Shown in pieces: positions 8,385 through 16,370 of a stretch of 24,716 nucleotides of DNA. Positions within the stretch are counted from its first letter, which is position 1. Every line of letters begins with the position of its first letter. The stretch is from CAZYWA01 sp964650975 [NCBI: uncultured bacterium] (GTDB taxonomy: Bacteria; JADJOY01). The notes under the pieces were generated by a model. It saw nothing but the letters and a program-made list of their open reading frames with translations. It had not been told where the DNA came from and made no database searches. Made by a program: the position numbers and the translations under genes. The stretch lies in the NCBI GenBank assembly GCA_964650975.1, contig CAZYWA010000046.1, positions 1-24,716 on the forward strand. Direction: 5' to 3'.

Positions 8385-9104
8385 CTAAGGGCTTTCGGCC
8401 GGCTTCACGCGCCGGCGCATCCACAGACCGGTGACGGCGAGCGCCACGAGCACGGCGAGCACGCCGAGCGCGGTGGCGACGCTGGGCTTCCGCGCCAGCG
8501 CACCCAGCCGATCGCCGAAGAGGCTCGAGAGCACCACCGTGGGCGTGAGGGTCGCGAGCGTGCCCAGGAAGTAGTCGCGGAACCGGATGTCCGAGGCGCC
8601 GGCCACCAGGTTCACCAGCCCGAAGGGAGCGACCGGCACCACCCGCACCGTGGCGATCGCCCAGAACCCGTGCTCGCCCAGCATGTGGTTGAGGCGCGCG
8701 AGACGCGGCGATCGCAGCCGGTGCACCAGCTCCCGCCCGAGCACGGCGCCCAGCGCGTAGTTGACCGAGGCGCTGAGCAGGCAGCCCGAGAGCGCCAGCA
8801 CCGCGCCCAGGCCGGGGCCGAACGAGAGCCCGGTCGCGACCATCACCAGCGACATGGGCACCAGCAGCAGTCCGGCGGCCACGTAGATCGCGAGCGTCAT
8901 CGGCACCGCGAGCGGGCTCGCGCGGAACGGCTCGAGCCACTGGGCCACCTGCGCTGGGCTCAGCCCGTGCCGGAGCGGGGTGAACCACCACGCCGAGATC
9001 GCCGCCGCCCCGAACGCGGCGATTCCCAGGACGGCGAGCGCTCGTCGCGAGCGCGTTCCGCTCCCCGGTGCGACCGAGGATGGCGGCAGAACCTGCGTGT
9101 CCAT
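8385..9104 (-). CDS. TVP38/TMEM64 (DedA-like, SNARE-associated) membrane protein
   Basis: A 239-residue integral inner-membrane protein with about six hydrophobic segments, the first at about residues 22-42. The VTT/DedA core is visible: LVMVATGLSFGPGLGAVLAL, an amphipathic stretch, then VRVVPVAPFGLVNLVAGAS followed by FRDYFLGT. The arginine and paired prolines in VRVVPVAPF are the reentrant-loop residues conserved in this family. DedA/TVP38 proteins are linked to lipid scrambling or undecaprenyl-phosphate handling and membrane homeostasis; the exact substrate here is unknown. The ATG at 9104 is preferred to a longer frame because the added 50 residues are basic and unrelated to the family. 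It stops (TAG) 50 nt before dnaK and starts 142 nt from the divergent outer-membrane protein gene. Confidence 0.9.
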   Translation of the reverse strand: MDTQVLPPSSVAPGSGTRSRRALAVLGIAAFGAAAISAWWFTPLRHGLSPAQVAQWLEPFRASPLAVPMTLAIYVAAGLLLVPMSLVMVATGLSFGPGLGAVLALSGCLLSASVNYALGAVLGRELVHRLRSPRLARLNHMLGEHGFWAIATVRVVPVAPFGLVNLVAGASDIRFRDYFLGTLATLTPTVVLSSLFGDRLGALARKPSVATALGVLAVLVALAVTGLWMRRRVKPAESP

Positions 9105-9164
9105 GGGCCGTGGAAAGCGGCTCCGCTCGCCGCGCGATCCGCCGCGGATCTGCGTCGGCGCGCG

Positions 9165-9194
9165 TTGTGAGCCGCGGTGAGCGGGTGATATACA
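9165..9194 (+). promoter_or_regulatory. Candidate sigma-70-type promoter of the outer-membrane barrel gene
   Basis: TTGTGA (9165-9170) and TATACA (9189-9194) are separated by 18 nt in an otherwise very GC-rich divergent intergenic region, about 50 nt before the GTG start at 9247. The match is by eye, and no transcription start is known. Confidence 0.45.
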
Positions 9195-9246
9195 CGGCCC
9201 ACGATCGAGACGTCGCGGCACCAACAGCACCCAAGAGGAGGCAGCC

Positions 9247-9876
9247 GTGAGCAAACGAACACGAAGCTTGGCACTCGGGGCACTCGGGGCGCTCCTGGTG
9301 ACCGCGGCCGCGGCTCCCGAGGCACACGCGGCGCGCTTCTACCTCGCCGGCGACGTGGGCTGGACCTTCCTGGTGGGTAACGACAAGTTCGACAACGACC
9401 TCAACTACGGCGGCGGCATCGGCATCGACTTCGACGGCCCCGCGCTCGAGCTCACCGCCACCTACGGCAGCTTCGACGGCAGCCAGCAGAACGTGCCCTT
9501 CCAGGGCGGCACCGAGGACCTGAGCGGCAAGATGAACGTGCTCTCGCTCGGGCTCTCGGGCCGCTACAACATCGACATGAGCTTCGCGCGCCTCTATTTC
9601 CTGGTGGGCGGCGCTTACCACGTGGTCGACTTCAAGAGCTCGGACACGATCGCGGGCAACGCGGATCAGTTCAAGAGCGACCAGAATCAGTGGGGATTGA
9701 TCGCGGGCGGCGGGCTCGAGTTCAAGCTCGGCGACCACCTCGCGGTGGGCCCCGACGTCCGCTACAACCTGATCTTCTCGAACAACTTCTCCACGGTCGA
9801 CCAGATCAAGAACACCGACTTCGCGAATTACCCCGACTTCCTCTACATCACCGGCCGCGCGACGGTCTATTTCTGA
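9247..9876 (+). CDS. Small outer-membrane beta-barrel protein
   Basis: A 209-residue exported protein. Residues 1-28 form a classical signal peptide (basic MSKRTR, hydrophobic Ala/Leu core, cleavage after AHA before ARFYLAG). The mature part alternates polar and hydrophobic residues in strand-like stretches (FYLAGDVGW, LELTATYGSF, NVLSLGLSGRYNI, RLYFLVGGAYHV, LIAGGGLEFKL, AVGPDVRYNLIF, FLYITGRATVYF) and ends in Phe, the usual signal for BAM-assisted insertion. Size and layout fit an eight-stranded OmpA/OmpX-like barrel. The GTG at 9247 has AGGAGG five bases upstream. Its function cannot be deduced; proteins of this kind serve as structural, adhesion or porin-like components. It ends 15 nt from the converging neighbour. 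Confidence 0.9.
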   Translation: MSKRTRSLALGALGALLVTAAAAPEAHAARFYLAGDVGWTFLVGNDKFDNDLNYGGGIGIDFDGPALELTATYGSFDGSQQNVPFQGGTEDLSGKMNVLSLGLSGRYNIDMSFARLYFLVGGAYHVVDFKSSDTIAGNADQFKSDQNQWGLIAGGGLEFKLGDHLAVGPDVRYNLIFSNNFSTVDQIKNTDFANYPDFLYITGRATVYF

Positions 9877-9891
9877 TCCTCCGCCGATCGA

Positions 9892-10938
9892 TCACGGAGC
9901 CGGCAGCGGTACGTACAGGCCGGTGACGCCGTACCCGTCCGTCTTCACGACGTAGCCCGAGGAGACGAACGGGACGGTGTAAAACGGCGGGTCGGTCGAG
10001 CAGCCGAAGACGAAGCCGCCATCCGCGGTGGTTTCGGCCCAAACCGAGACCGGGCTCACGCTCCCGAACTTCCCGTAGGTCTGGACCCAGTAGGCCTCAC
10101 CCCCGGTCGCGATCCGAAGCCCAAGCACGCTGTCCTGCGTCTCGAACGACCCGAGCAGCACGGAAGACCTCCCGACGCCGCCGGGGAAGAGGCCGTCGTC
10201 GGCGGTCGCCTGAGCCACGAGGCTCAAGGGCTCGCCGGGGACCGGGTAGCTCTTGCTCCACTGCTGCGCGCCCGCACCGTCGACGCGGACGACGGCGATG
10301 GGGCCGAACAGGCTGCCGATCAGGAAGGCGCCCGAGGTCGCAGCGGGCACCGCGATGGCCGTGGACGTCGAGACCCCATCGAGCGCGTAGATACCCGAAT
10401 GCGCCACCGTCCCATCGTTCGCGATCTTCACCGCCACGATCGCGTTCGTGGGGCTCATGGGCTTCAAGGGCAGCAGCCAACCGCCGTCGACGGCCACCGT
10501 GGCTCCAGCCTGCGCGTTCACGTAGCCGCCGAGCTGGCGCCTCCACAGGAGCTTGCCGTTCGGGTCGACGCGAAGCAGCGCCGGATCGACCCCGTGCCCG
10601 CGACGATGCGGCACGGTCCCCTGGATGACGACACCGCCATTCGGCGCCGCGACGGCGCCGTCGACGTGCATCGCGGAGTCGACGGTCTGGTCCCACACCA
10701 CGTGGCCGCCGCCGTCGATGCGCACCCCCCGAGCGGGACCGCCCCTCGTCACCAGCAGGAACCCGTCTCCGGATGCGGGGAAGAGCTGGTCGACGAGCGA
10801 GCCCGTGTCGTCGACCAGCGCCTTGCTCCACCGTACCGACGCCGATGGCGAGCTTTCAGCGCGCGGGAGCAGCCGGCGACGTGGCGGCCGGCGCTGGCAC
10901 GGCGTGGCCGCCAAGCAGCGCAGCCAGGGCGCAACCAC
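9892..10938 (-). CDS. Secreted beta-propeller-like protein, probably with a frameshifted signal peptide
   Basis: A 348-residue frame whose body (about residue 35 on) has repeated units of the pattern GGxVxW or GKLLWRRQLGG followed by DGGxxL, as in PQQ/WD40-like or Kelch-type secreted propellers. No catalytic motif is seen. The annotated start, a GTG at 10938, gives an unconvincing basic N-terminus. In the neighbouring frame an ATG at 10963 encodes a textbook signal peptide (MRQVHVIVRGC, then ALAALLGG and AVPAPAA) that hits a TGA at 10856-10858, just where the propeller frame becomes credible. Removing one base near 10861 would join signal and body. Either the sequence has an error or the gene is a recent frameshift mutant. 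The gene converges on the outer-membrane barrel gene and diverges from the lipase. Confidence 0.72.
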   Translation of the reverse strand: MVAPWLRCLAATPCQRRPPRRRLLPRAESSPSASVRWSKALVDDTGSLVDQLFPASGDGFLLVTRGGPARGVRIDGGGHVVWDQTVDSAMHVDGAVAAPNGGVVIQGTVPHRRGHGVDPALLRVDPNGKLLWRRQLGGYVNAQAGATVAVDGGWLLPLKPMSPTNAIVAVKIANDGTVAHSGIYALDGVSTSTAIAVPAATSGAFLIGSLFGPIAVVRVDGAGAQQWSKSYPVPGEPLSLVAQATADDGLFPGGVGRSSVLLGSFETQDSVLGLRIATGGEAYWVQTYGKFGSVSPVSVWAETTADGGFVFGCSTDPPFYTVPFVSSGYVVKTDGYGVTGLYVPLPAP

Positions 10939-10970
10939 GGACGATGACGTGTACCTGCCTCATCCGCGTG

Positions 10971-10980
10971 GTGTTAACAC
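10971..10980. promoter_or_regulatory. Perfect 10-bp palindrome overlapping a -35 element
   Basis: GTGTTAACAC is fully self-complementary and sits in the short AT-rich divergent region between the propeller gene and the lipase. It covers the TTAACA -35 of the lipase promoter and lies just upstream of the ATG at 10963 on the other strand. It is a plausible operator for both genes; binding is inference. Confidence 0.35.
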
Positions 10981-11001
10981 TTAGAATATCGATCGTATTA
11001 T
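10974..11001 (+). promoter_or_regulatory. Promoter of the lipoprotein lipase gene
   Basis: TTAACA (10974-10979) and TATTAT (10996-11001) are separated by 16 nt, each one mismatch from the sigma-70 consensus, within the most AT-rich stretch of the window. Transcription would begin near 11008 and leave a leader of about 200 nt before the ATG at 11207. Confidence 0.6.
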
Positions 11002-11007
11002 GAGCTT

Positions 11008-11206
11008 CCGCCGACGCCGGCGCAAGCCCGCGCCGGCGGCCGATGCTGTCTCAACTCGAACGCAACGGCCGGGCGCCGCGAAACCGGCGCCCTCCACAGC
11101 GCATCCGATCGTCGCGTGGAGGGCCGCCAGGCATCAGACAGGTTGACGAGGCCTCCATCGCGTGCGAAGTAGGCCGCGACTAACCAGGGATCGGTGGAGC
11201 GGCGCG
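11008..11206 (+). promoter_or_regulatory. Long structured 5' leader of the lipase mRNA
   Basis: Predicted leader between promoter and start codon. It holds a perfect 9-bp hairpin (11015-11023 with 11030-11038, hexaloop AAGCCC), a middle helix GGCCG/CGGCC (11038-11042 with 11066-11070), a perfect 8-bp hairpin (11071-11078 with 11085-11092, hexaloop CGAAAC), and a competing 9-bp helix GCCCTCCAC/GTGGAGGGC (11089-11097 with 11116-11124) that shares bases 11089-11092 with the previous one. No U-tract follows. The mutually exclusive helices suggest a switching leader, but no known riboswitch was recognised. Confidence 0.4.
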
Positions 11207-13156
11207 ATGCGCGACTTCTTCCCTCGTCGTTCCTCGTCGAGCGCCCACGCCCGCCGCACCGTTCCCGCGATCGGCGCGGCGCTGGCGGTCGTCGTCGCCG
11301 GCTGCGCCAGTGACGGTGGCGGCGCCGCGGCGACTCCGATGGGCGTCCCCGCGCAAGCCGTCACCTGCACCAGCGTCACCGACGTCTGCTACTTCCCGTT
11401 CCCGAGCAATCTCTTCGCGCGTCCCGCGGCCACGGCGACGGGTGTCGAGCTCAACATCAGCGCGGCGAACTTCCCGTCGCCGGTCACCGAGCAGGTACTC
11501 GCGGTCTACCCGCCGTCGCTGCTCAACGTGGACGACGGGTTCAGCCCGCTGGCACCGGTCATCGTGCCGCTGCCGAAGATGCCCGACCTCGCGTCTCTTC
11601 CGGCGGGACCGGCCGACTCGGTCTCGGCGTCGGCGAGCATCCGCATCTGGGACGTCGAGCGCGCCGCGCCGGTGGCGTTCCGCGCGCTGCTCGATCCGCG
11701 CGCCGCCGCGCTCGACCCGCCGCAGGCGGTGCTGTCGCTGCTTCCCCAGGCGCCTTTCCGGAATCAGGGCACGTTCGTCGCGGTGGTCACCAACCGGGTG
11801 CGCGCGGCCGACGGATCACCGATGCCGCCCTACGACGGCTTCGCGAGCCTCCTCGACTCGACTCCCGCGAGCGACCCCGACGCCGAGCAAGCGCGCACCG
11901 CGTACCAGCCCGTCCTGGCGACGATGCGCGACGCCATGGGCGAGGACCCGTCGCAAGCGGTGCTCGCGACCGCGTTCACGGTGCGCTCCAACGAGCCGAT
12001 CACCCGCAAGATGCGGAACCTGGCAATAGCGATCCTCGATCGCAACAAGAAGAATCCACCCAGCTACGAGATCACCGCGATCAACCCGCCCCTGCCGGCG
12101 CTCGAGACCAAGGGCGTCGAGCTGGCGGTGGTGGGACTCATGACGGCGCCCGATTACCGCGACGCCAACCACCGGATCGTGTGGGACGCCCAGGACCGGC
12201 CGGTCGAGCAGCGCGAGCACAAGCTCGAGTTCCTGCTCAAGCTGCCCAAGCCCGGGCACGGCCCCGCGCCGGTGGTGGTCTTCGGACACGGGCTGGGCGC
12301 GGTCAAAGAGACCATGCTCCAGATCACCAGCGCGGTGGGCGAGCGCGGCTACGCGACCATCGGCATCGACGTGGTCGGCCACGGCTCGCGGATCGGCGAG
12401 GACGGTCCGATCTGGGACTACTTCCAATTCGAGAAGCTGCTCGAGACCCGCGACGCCTTCATGCAGAGCATCGCCGACCAGATGCAGCTGGTCCGGCTGG
12501 TGCAAGGAGCGCTCGGCTCGCTCGACGTCTCTCCCAAGGGAAGCCCCGACGGCGTCCCCGATCTCGCCTCCGGACCGATCGCGTTCGTGGGCCAATCCTT
12601 GGGCACCGTGCTCGGCGGCACGTACCTCGCGACCGAGCCCACCATCGGCGCGGGCGTGCTCAACGTACCGGGTGGCGGGTTCGCGTCGCTGCTCGAGCAG
12701 AGCGAGGGTCTCGGCAGCATCCTCGACGATTTCCTGCCCGCAGGCGCGACACCGATCGACCGGATGCTGCTCATCCCGCTGGCGCAGATGCTGGTGGACG
12801 AGGTCGATCCGGCCAACTTCGGCCCGCACGTGATCGACGATCCCTTCCCCGGCAACTCGCCCAAGGACGTGCTGATCCAGGAATCGATGGACGATGGCAT
12901 CATGCCCAACACGTCGACCGAGCTGCTCGCGGGCTCGCTGGGCATGCCTCAGGTGCAGCCCGACCTGCAGGCGATTTACGGACTGGCGCAGGAGCCCGCG
13001 CCCGCCGAGGGTAGCGGCGTCTATCAATTCCACGTGAGCGACGACGGCGCCCTGAACCACGGCTTCCTGCTCTCGCGCCCGTACGCGCTGGCGCAGGTCA
13101 CCGACTTCATCGACAGCCGCGCTCGGACCGGCACTGCCCGCATCGACGGCGAGTAG
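11207..13156 (+). CDS. Lipoprotein lipase/esterase with Lipase_bact_N-type N-terminus
   Basis: A 649-residue exported lipoprotein. The signal peptide ends in the lipobox V30-A-G-C33 after a hydrophobic core (IGAALAVVV), so Cys33 is probably lipidated. The following CYFPFPSNLFA and later segments resemble the bacterial virulence-factor lipase N-terminal domain. An alpha/beta-hydrolase domain follows: oxyanion region VVVFGHGLG near 363, nucleophile elbow G-Q-S464-L-G, and a late ALNHGFLL that supplies the likely catalytic His. It should cleave esters or lipids at the cell surface or in the periplasm. I chose the ATG at 11207, with GGAG seven bases upstream, over an earlier in-frame ATG at 11162 because it starts the signal peptide correctly. 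The gene stands alone with its own promoter and leader. Confidence 0.9.
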   Translation: MRDFFPRRSSSSAHARRTVPAIGAALAVVVAGCASDGGGAAATPMGVPAQAVTCTSVTDVCYFPFPSNLFARPAATATGVELNISAANFPSPVTEQVLAVYPPSLLNVDDGFSPLAPVIVPLPKMPDLASLPAGPADSVSASASIRIWDVERAAPVAFRALLDPRAAALDPPQAVLSLLPQAPFRNQGTFVAVVTNRVRAADGSPMPPYDGFASLLDSTPASDPDAEQARTAYQPVLATMRDAMGEDPSQAVLATAFTVRSNEPITRKMRNLAIAILDRNKKNPPSYEITAINPPLPALETKGVELAVVGLMTAPDYRDANHRIVWDAQDRPVEQREHKLEFLLKLPKPGHGPAPVVVFGHGLGAVKETMLQITSAVGERGYATIGIDVVGHGSRIGEDGPIWDYFQFEKLLETRDAFMQSIADQMQLVRLVQGALGSLDVSPKGSPDGVPDLASGPIAFVGQSLGTVLGGTYLATEPTIGAGVLNVPGGGFASLLEQSEGLGSILDDFLPAGATPIDRMLLIPLAQMLVDEVDPANFGPHVIDDPFPGNSPKDVLIQESMDDGIMPNTSTELLAGSLGMPQVQPDLQAIYGLAQEPAPAEGSGVYQFHVSDDGALNHGFLLSRPYALAQVTDFIDSRARTGTARIDGE

Positions 13157-13363
13157 CTGCGAGTAACGTCCGGCTACGCCGTTGGTGGAGCTGGTAACGC
13201 ACGCCCTCGGATGGGCGCTCGCGGATGCAGCCGTTAGGTAATTGACCTTCCCCACCGCAGGCTTGAACCTTGCAGCGCGATACGCCACAACGTCGCGTTC
13301 GCGAGTGATGCAGGTCGTCCGGCCCATCATCCGGTCGGCGATCCCACGTTACCGGGAGGTTCC

Positions 13364-14557
13364 ATGATCGCCGGAGTTCTTCGGGAGACCTGCGCCGGCG
13401 AGAAGCGTGTCGCTCTCGTACCCGCGGTCATTCCCACGCTGACCAAGGCCGGAATTCAGGTGCTCGTCGAGGCGGGCGCCGGCGACGCGGCCGGCTTCCT
13501 GGACGCTTCGTACGCGGAAAAAGGTGCTGAGATCGTCGCCAGCCGCGACGAGGTCCTCGGCAAGGCCGATTGCGTGCTGCAGGTTCGCACGTTCGGCGCG
13601 AACCCGGAGGCCGGGCGCGACGATCTGCCGAAGCTGCGCGCGGGCCAGTGGGTGATCGGCCATGCCGATCCGCTCGCGGCTCCCGAGCGCTCGACCGAGC
13701 TTGCCAGTCGCGGAGTCAGCTCGTTCGCGCTCGAGCTGGTGCCGCGCATCACCCGCGCGCAGTCGATGGACGTGCTCTCGTCGCAGGCGAACATCGCCGG
13801 CTACAAGGCGGTGCTCATCGCCGCCGATCTGGTGCCGCGCATGTTCCCGATGATGATGACCGCCGCCGGCACGGTGACCCCCGCCAAGGTGTTCGTCATC
13901 GGCGCGGGTGTGGCCGGTTTGCAGGCGATCGCCACCGCGCGCCGCCTCGGCGCCGTGGTGGAGGGCTACGACGTGCGCCCGGCGGTCAAAGAGCAGGTCA
14001 TGAGCCTGGGCGCCAAGTTCCTGGAGATCCCGCTCGACACCGGCAGCGCCGAGGGATCGGGCGGCTATGCGAAAGCACTCGGCGAGGAGTTCTACAAACG
14101 CCAGCGAGAGCTCATGGGCAAGTCGATCGCGGTGAGCGACGTGGTGATCTGCACCGCGGCGGTTCCCGGCGGCAAAGCGCCGGTGCTGGTGACCGCCGAG
14201 CAGGTCGAGGCGATGAACCCGGGGTCGGTGATCGTCGACCTGGCCGCCGAGCGCGGCGGCAACTGCGAGCTCACCAAGTCGGGCGAGATCGTGGTCGAGC
14301 ACGGCGTCACCATCGTCGGCACGCTCAACCTGCCCGCGACGGTCGCGTATCACGCGAGCCAGCTCTACGCGAAGAACATCGTCACCTTCCTGCTGCACGT
14401 GGTGAAGACGTCGGGTGGAGACGCGAAGGCGGGTGCGGTGCCCGTGCCGCGCGAGGACGAGATCGTGAAGGAAACGCTCGTCACGCACGGCGGGGAGATC
14501 GTGCACGCGCGCATCCGCGAGATGCTCAAGCTGGCGCCGCTCGCCGGAAAGGAATGA
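13364..14557 (+). CDS. pntAA: NAD(P) transhydrogenase subunit alpha, part 1 (domain I)
   Basis: A 397-residue NAD(H)-binding subunit of the proton-translocating transhydrogenase, which passes hydride between NADH and NADP+ at the cost of proton flow. The N-terminal half starts with RETCAGEKRVALVP typical of the AlaDH/PNT family. The RQD loop is present in RITRAQSMD, followed by SQANIAGYKAV. The Rossmann motif GAGVAGLQA leads to YDVR, whose Asp selects NAD over NADP. Length matches the split alpha subunit of Rhodospirillum type rather than the fused E. coli PntA. The ATG at 13364 has GGGAGG five bases upstream. No convincing promoter was found in the 207-nt gap before it. It is followed 7 nt later by pntAB. 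Confidence 0.97.
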   Translation: MIAGVLRETCAGEKRVALVPAVIPTLTKAGIQVLVEAGAGDAAGFLDASYAEKGAEIVASRDEVLGKADCVLQVRTFGANPEAGRDDLPKLRAGQWVIGHADPLAAPERSTELASRGVSSFALELVPRITRAQSMDVLSSQANIAGYKAVLIAADLVPRMFPMMMTAAGTVTPAKVFVIGAGVAGLQAIATARRLGAVVEGYDVRPAVKEQVMSLGAKFLEIPLDTGSAEGSGGYAKALGEEFYKRQRELMGKSIAVSDVVICTAAVPGGKAPVLVTAEQVEAMNPGSVIVDLAAERGGNCELTKSGEIVVEHGVTIVGTLNLPATVAYHASQLYAKNIVTFLLHVVKTSGGDAKAGAVPVPREDEIVKETLVTHGGEIVHARIREMLKLAPLAGKE

Positions 14558-14564
14558 TCGCACC

Positions 14565-14870
14565 GTGGACCTCAAGCTCACGCTGAGCCTTTACATCTTC
14601 ATGCTCGCCACGTTCCTGGGGATCGAGGTGATCCGCGGCGTGTCGCGGCTCCTGCACACGCCGCTCATGTCGCTCACCAACGCGATCTCCGCGATCGCCG
14701 TGGTGGGCGCCATCAAGATCGCCGGCGCGGCGCCCGACCACACCACCGGCTACGCCGAGTGGCTGGGTGCCATCGCGGTCTTCGCGTCGACCACCAACAT
14801 CGTGTCGGGATTTCTGCTCACCGACCGAATGCTCAAGATGTTCAGGAAGCGGGAGCCGGCGAAGCCATGA
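14565..14870 (+). CDS. pntAB: NAD(P) transhydrogenase subunit alpha, part 2 (membrane)
   Basis: A 101-residue membrane subunit with about three transmembrane helices (about 5-24, 35-55, 65-86). It corresponds to the C-terminal membrane part of fused PntA and forms the proton channel with PntB. The sequence LLHTPLMSLTNAISAI matches the conserved region of this family. The GTG at 14565 follows the pntAA stop by 7 nt; the stop overlaps the pntB ATG by 4 nt (ATGA), indicating coupled translation. Confidence 0.95.
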   Translation: MDLKLTLSLYIFMLATFLGIEVIRGVSRLLHTPLMSLTNAISAIAVVGAIKIAGAAPDHTTGYAEWLGAIAVFASTTNIVSGFLLTDRMLKMFRKREPAKP

Positions 14871-16252
14871 GCTCCGTGATCACGCTCATTTACATGGTCG
14901 CCGCGGCGGCCTTCATCCTGTCGCTCAAGTGGATGAGCGACCCCAAGACCGCGCGCCGCGGGGTGTTCGCGGGCGTGGGAGGCATGCTCGCGGCCGTGAT
15001 CGGCACGCTGGCGCTTCCCGAGGTCAGCCACTTCACGCCGATCCTGATCGCGGGCGTGCTGGGCGTGATCGTCGGCATCCCGATCTCGCGGGTGGCGATG
15101 ACCGCGGTGCCGCAGCGGACCGCGGTGTCGCACGCCTTCGGCGCGCTCGCCGCGGCGCTGGTCGGCACCGCCGAGTACTACCTGCACGCGCCGCACATCA
15201 CGAAGTTCGTGATGGGGGCGATCGTCTTCGAGACCCTGCTCGGCTTCCTGACGTTCACGGGCAGCTGGATGGCGTTCGCGAAGCTGCAGGAGATCATCCC
15301 CACCCGACCGATCACGTTCAAGGGCCAGAACAAGTTCAACCTGTCGCTGCTGGGCGCGGCGGCGATCATCGGCGTGATTCTGGTGATCGCGCCGGGGCTC
15401 AAGTTCCTGTTCCCGATCTTCGCGGCGCTGGCGCTCGCCTTCGGCGTGCTGCTGATCATCCCGATCGGCGGCGCCGACATGCCGACGGTCATCTCGCTCT
15501 TGAACTCGTACGCGGGCCTGTCGGCGGTGGCGATGGGCTTCGTGCTCGACAATCAGCTCCTCATCATCGCGGGCGCCCTGGACGGCGCTTCCGGCCTGAT
15601 TCTGTCGATCATCATGTGCCGCGCGATGAACCGCTCGTTCACCAACGTGCTGTTCGGCGCCTTCGGCCAGGTGCAGGCGGCGGCCGCCGCCGGCGCCGAG
15701 CAGAAGACCGTGAAGAGCGCCAGCGCGGAGGAAGCGGCGCAGATTCTCGAGAACTCGCAGCTCGTGGTGATCATCCCGGGCTACGGCATGGCGGTCGCAC
15801 AGGCGCAGCACAAGGTCCGCGAGCTGCACGACATCCTCACCAAGAAGGGTGTGACCGTGAAGTTCGCGATCCATCCCGTGGCCGGCCGCATGCCGGGACA
15901 CATGAACGTGCTCTTGGCCGAAGCGGACATTCCCTACGACAAGCTGATCGAGATGGACGACATCAATCCCGACATGCCGCAGGCCGACGTGGCACTGGTG
16001 ATCGGCGCCAACGACGTCACCAATCCGGCGGCGCGCCACGACAAGTCGAGCCCGATCTTCGGCATGCCGATCATCGACGTCGACAAGGCGCACACCGTGA
16101 TGGTGATCAAGCGCTCCATGAATCCCGGCTTCGCGGGCATCGAGAACGAGCTCTACTTCGACGAGAAGACGCTGATGCTGTTCGGCGACGCGAAGGGATT
16201 CGTGGCCGACATCGTGAAATCGATGACCGGCGGCAGCGGCATGGGGCATTGA
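14867..16252 (+). CDS. pntB: NAD(P) transhydrogenase subunit beta
   Basis: A 461-residue subunit. Residues 1 to about 265 are hydrophobic with eight or nine transmembrane helices (domain II), including SHAFGALAAALVG and the GGADMPTVISLLNSYAG loop. Residues from about 285 form the NADP(H)-binding domain III: PGYGMAVAQAQ, HPVAGRMPGHMNVLLAEA and GANDVTNPAAR are all present. Length equals the usual 460. The ATG at 14867 overlaps the pntAB stop. It completes a normal three-gene pnt operon and shows nothing odd. Confidence 0.97.
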   Translation: MSSVITLIYMVAAAAFILSLKWMSDPKTARRGVFAGVGGMLAAVIGTLALPEVSHFTPILIAGVLGVIVGIPISRVAMTAVPQRTAVSHAFGALAAALVGTAEYYLHAPHITKFVMGAIVFETLLGFLTFTGSWMAFAKLQEIIPTRPITFKGQNKFNLSLLGAAAIIGVILVIAPGLKFLFPIFAALALAFGVLLIIPIGGADMPTVISLLNSYAGLSAVAMGFVLDNQLLIIAGALDGASGLILSIIMCRAMNRSFTNVLFGAFGQVQAAAAAGAEQKTVKSASAEEAAQILENSQLVVIIPGYGMAVAQAQHKVRELHDILTKKGVTVKFAIHPVAGRMPGHMNVLLAEADIPYDKLIEMDDINPDMPQADVALVIGANDVTNPAARHDKSSPIFGMPIIDVDKAHTVMVIKRSMNPGFAGIENELYFDEKTLMLFGDAKGFVADIVKSMTGGSGMGH

Positions 16253-16288
16253 CCTCGTTTTCGGTCTCTGCGGCTCCGGTTCACCAAT

Positions 16289-16304
16289 TGGCGCGGTGGC
16301 GCCA
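16289..16304 (+). terminator. Stem-loop after the pnt operon
   Basis: TGGCGC and GCGCCA form a 6-bp stem with loop GGTG, 36 nt after the pntB stop codon; an outer helix CCTCGT (16253-16258) with ACGAGG (16304-16309) could extend the fold. There is no U-tract, so it may stabilise the 3' end rather than terminate. Confidence 0.3.
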
Positions 16305-16370
16305 CGAGGGGCTGGGGGCCTTCCTTCACGCTTGCCAAGCGCGCCGAGGGAGGTCGAAGCTCACGGCTCG

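Noticed and set aside
11015-11092. Lipase leader as a third copy of the three-hairpin element
   Set aside because: Helix sizes match copy A, but the loops (AAGCCC, CGAAAC) are neither shared nor complementary, and there is no sequence similarity; kept as a separate leader.
13202-13217. CGCCC/GGGCG hairpin after the lipase as a terminator
   Set aside because: Only 5 bp with no U-tract; such stems are common by chance at this GC content.
13242-13268. pntAA promoter at TTGACC or TTGAAC
   Set aside because: Neither hexamer has a credible -10 at 16-18 nt.
11816-13330. 504-codon minus-strand frame opposite the lipase gene
   Set aside because: The lipase on the plus strand has a lipobox, nucleophile elbow and ribosome site; the antisense frame has low-complexity His/Arg/Glu composition.
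14750-16249. 499-codon minus-strand frame opposite pntB
   Set aside because: pntB matches its family end to end; the opposite frame is a charge-rich shadow.
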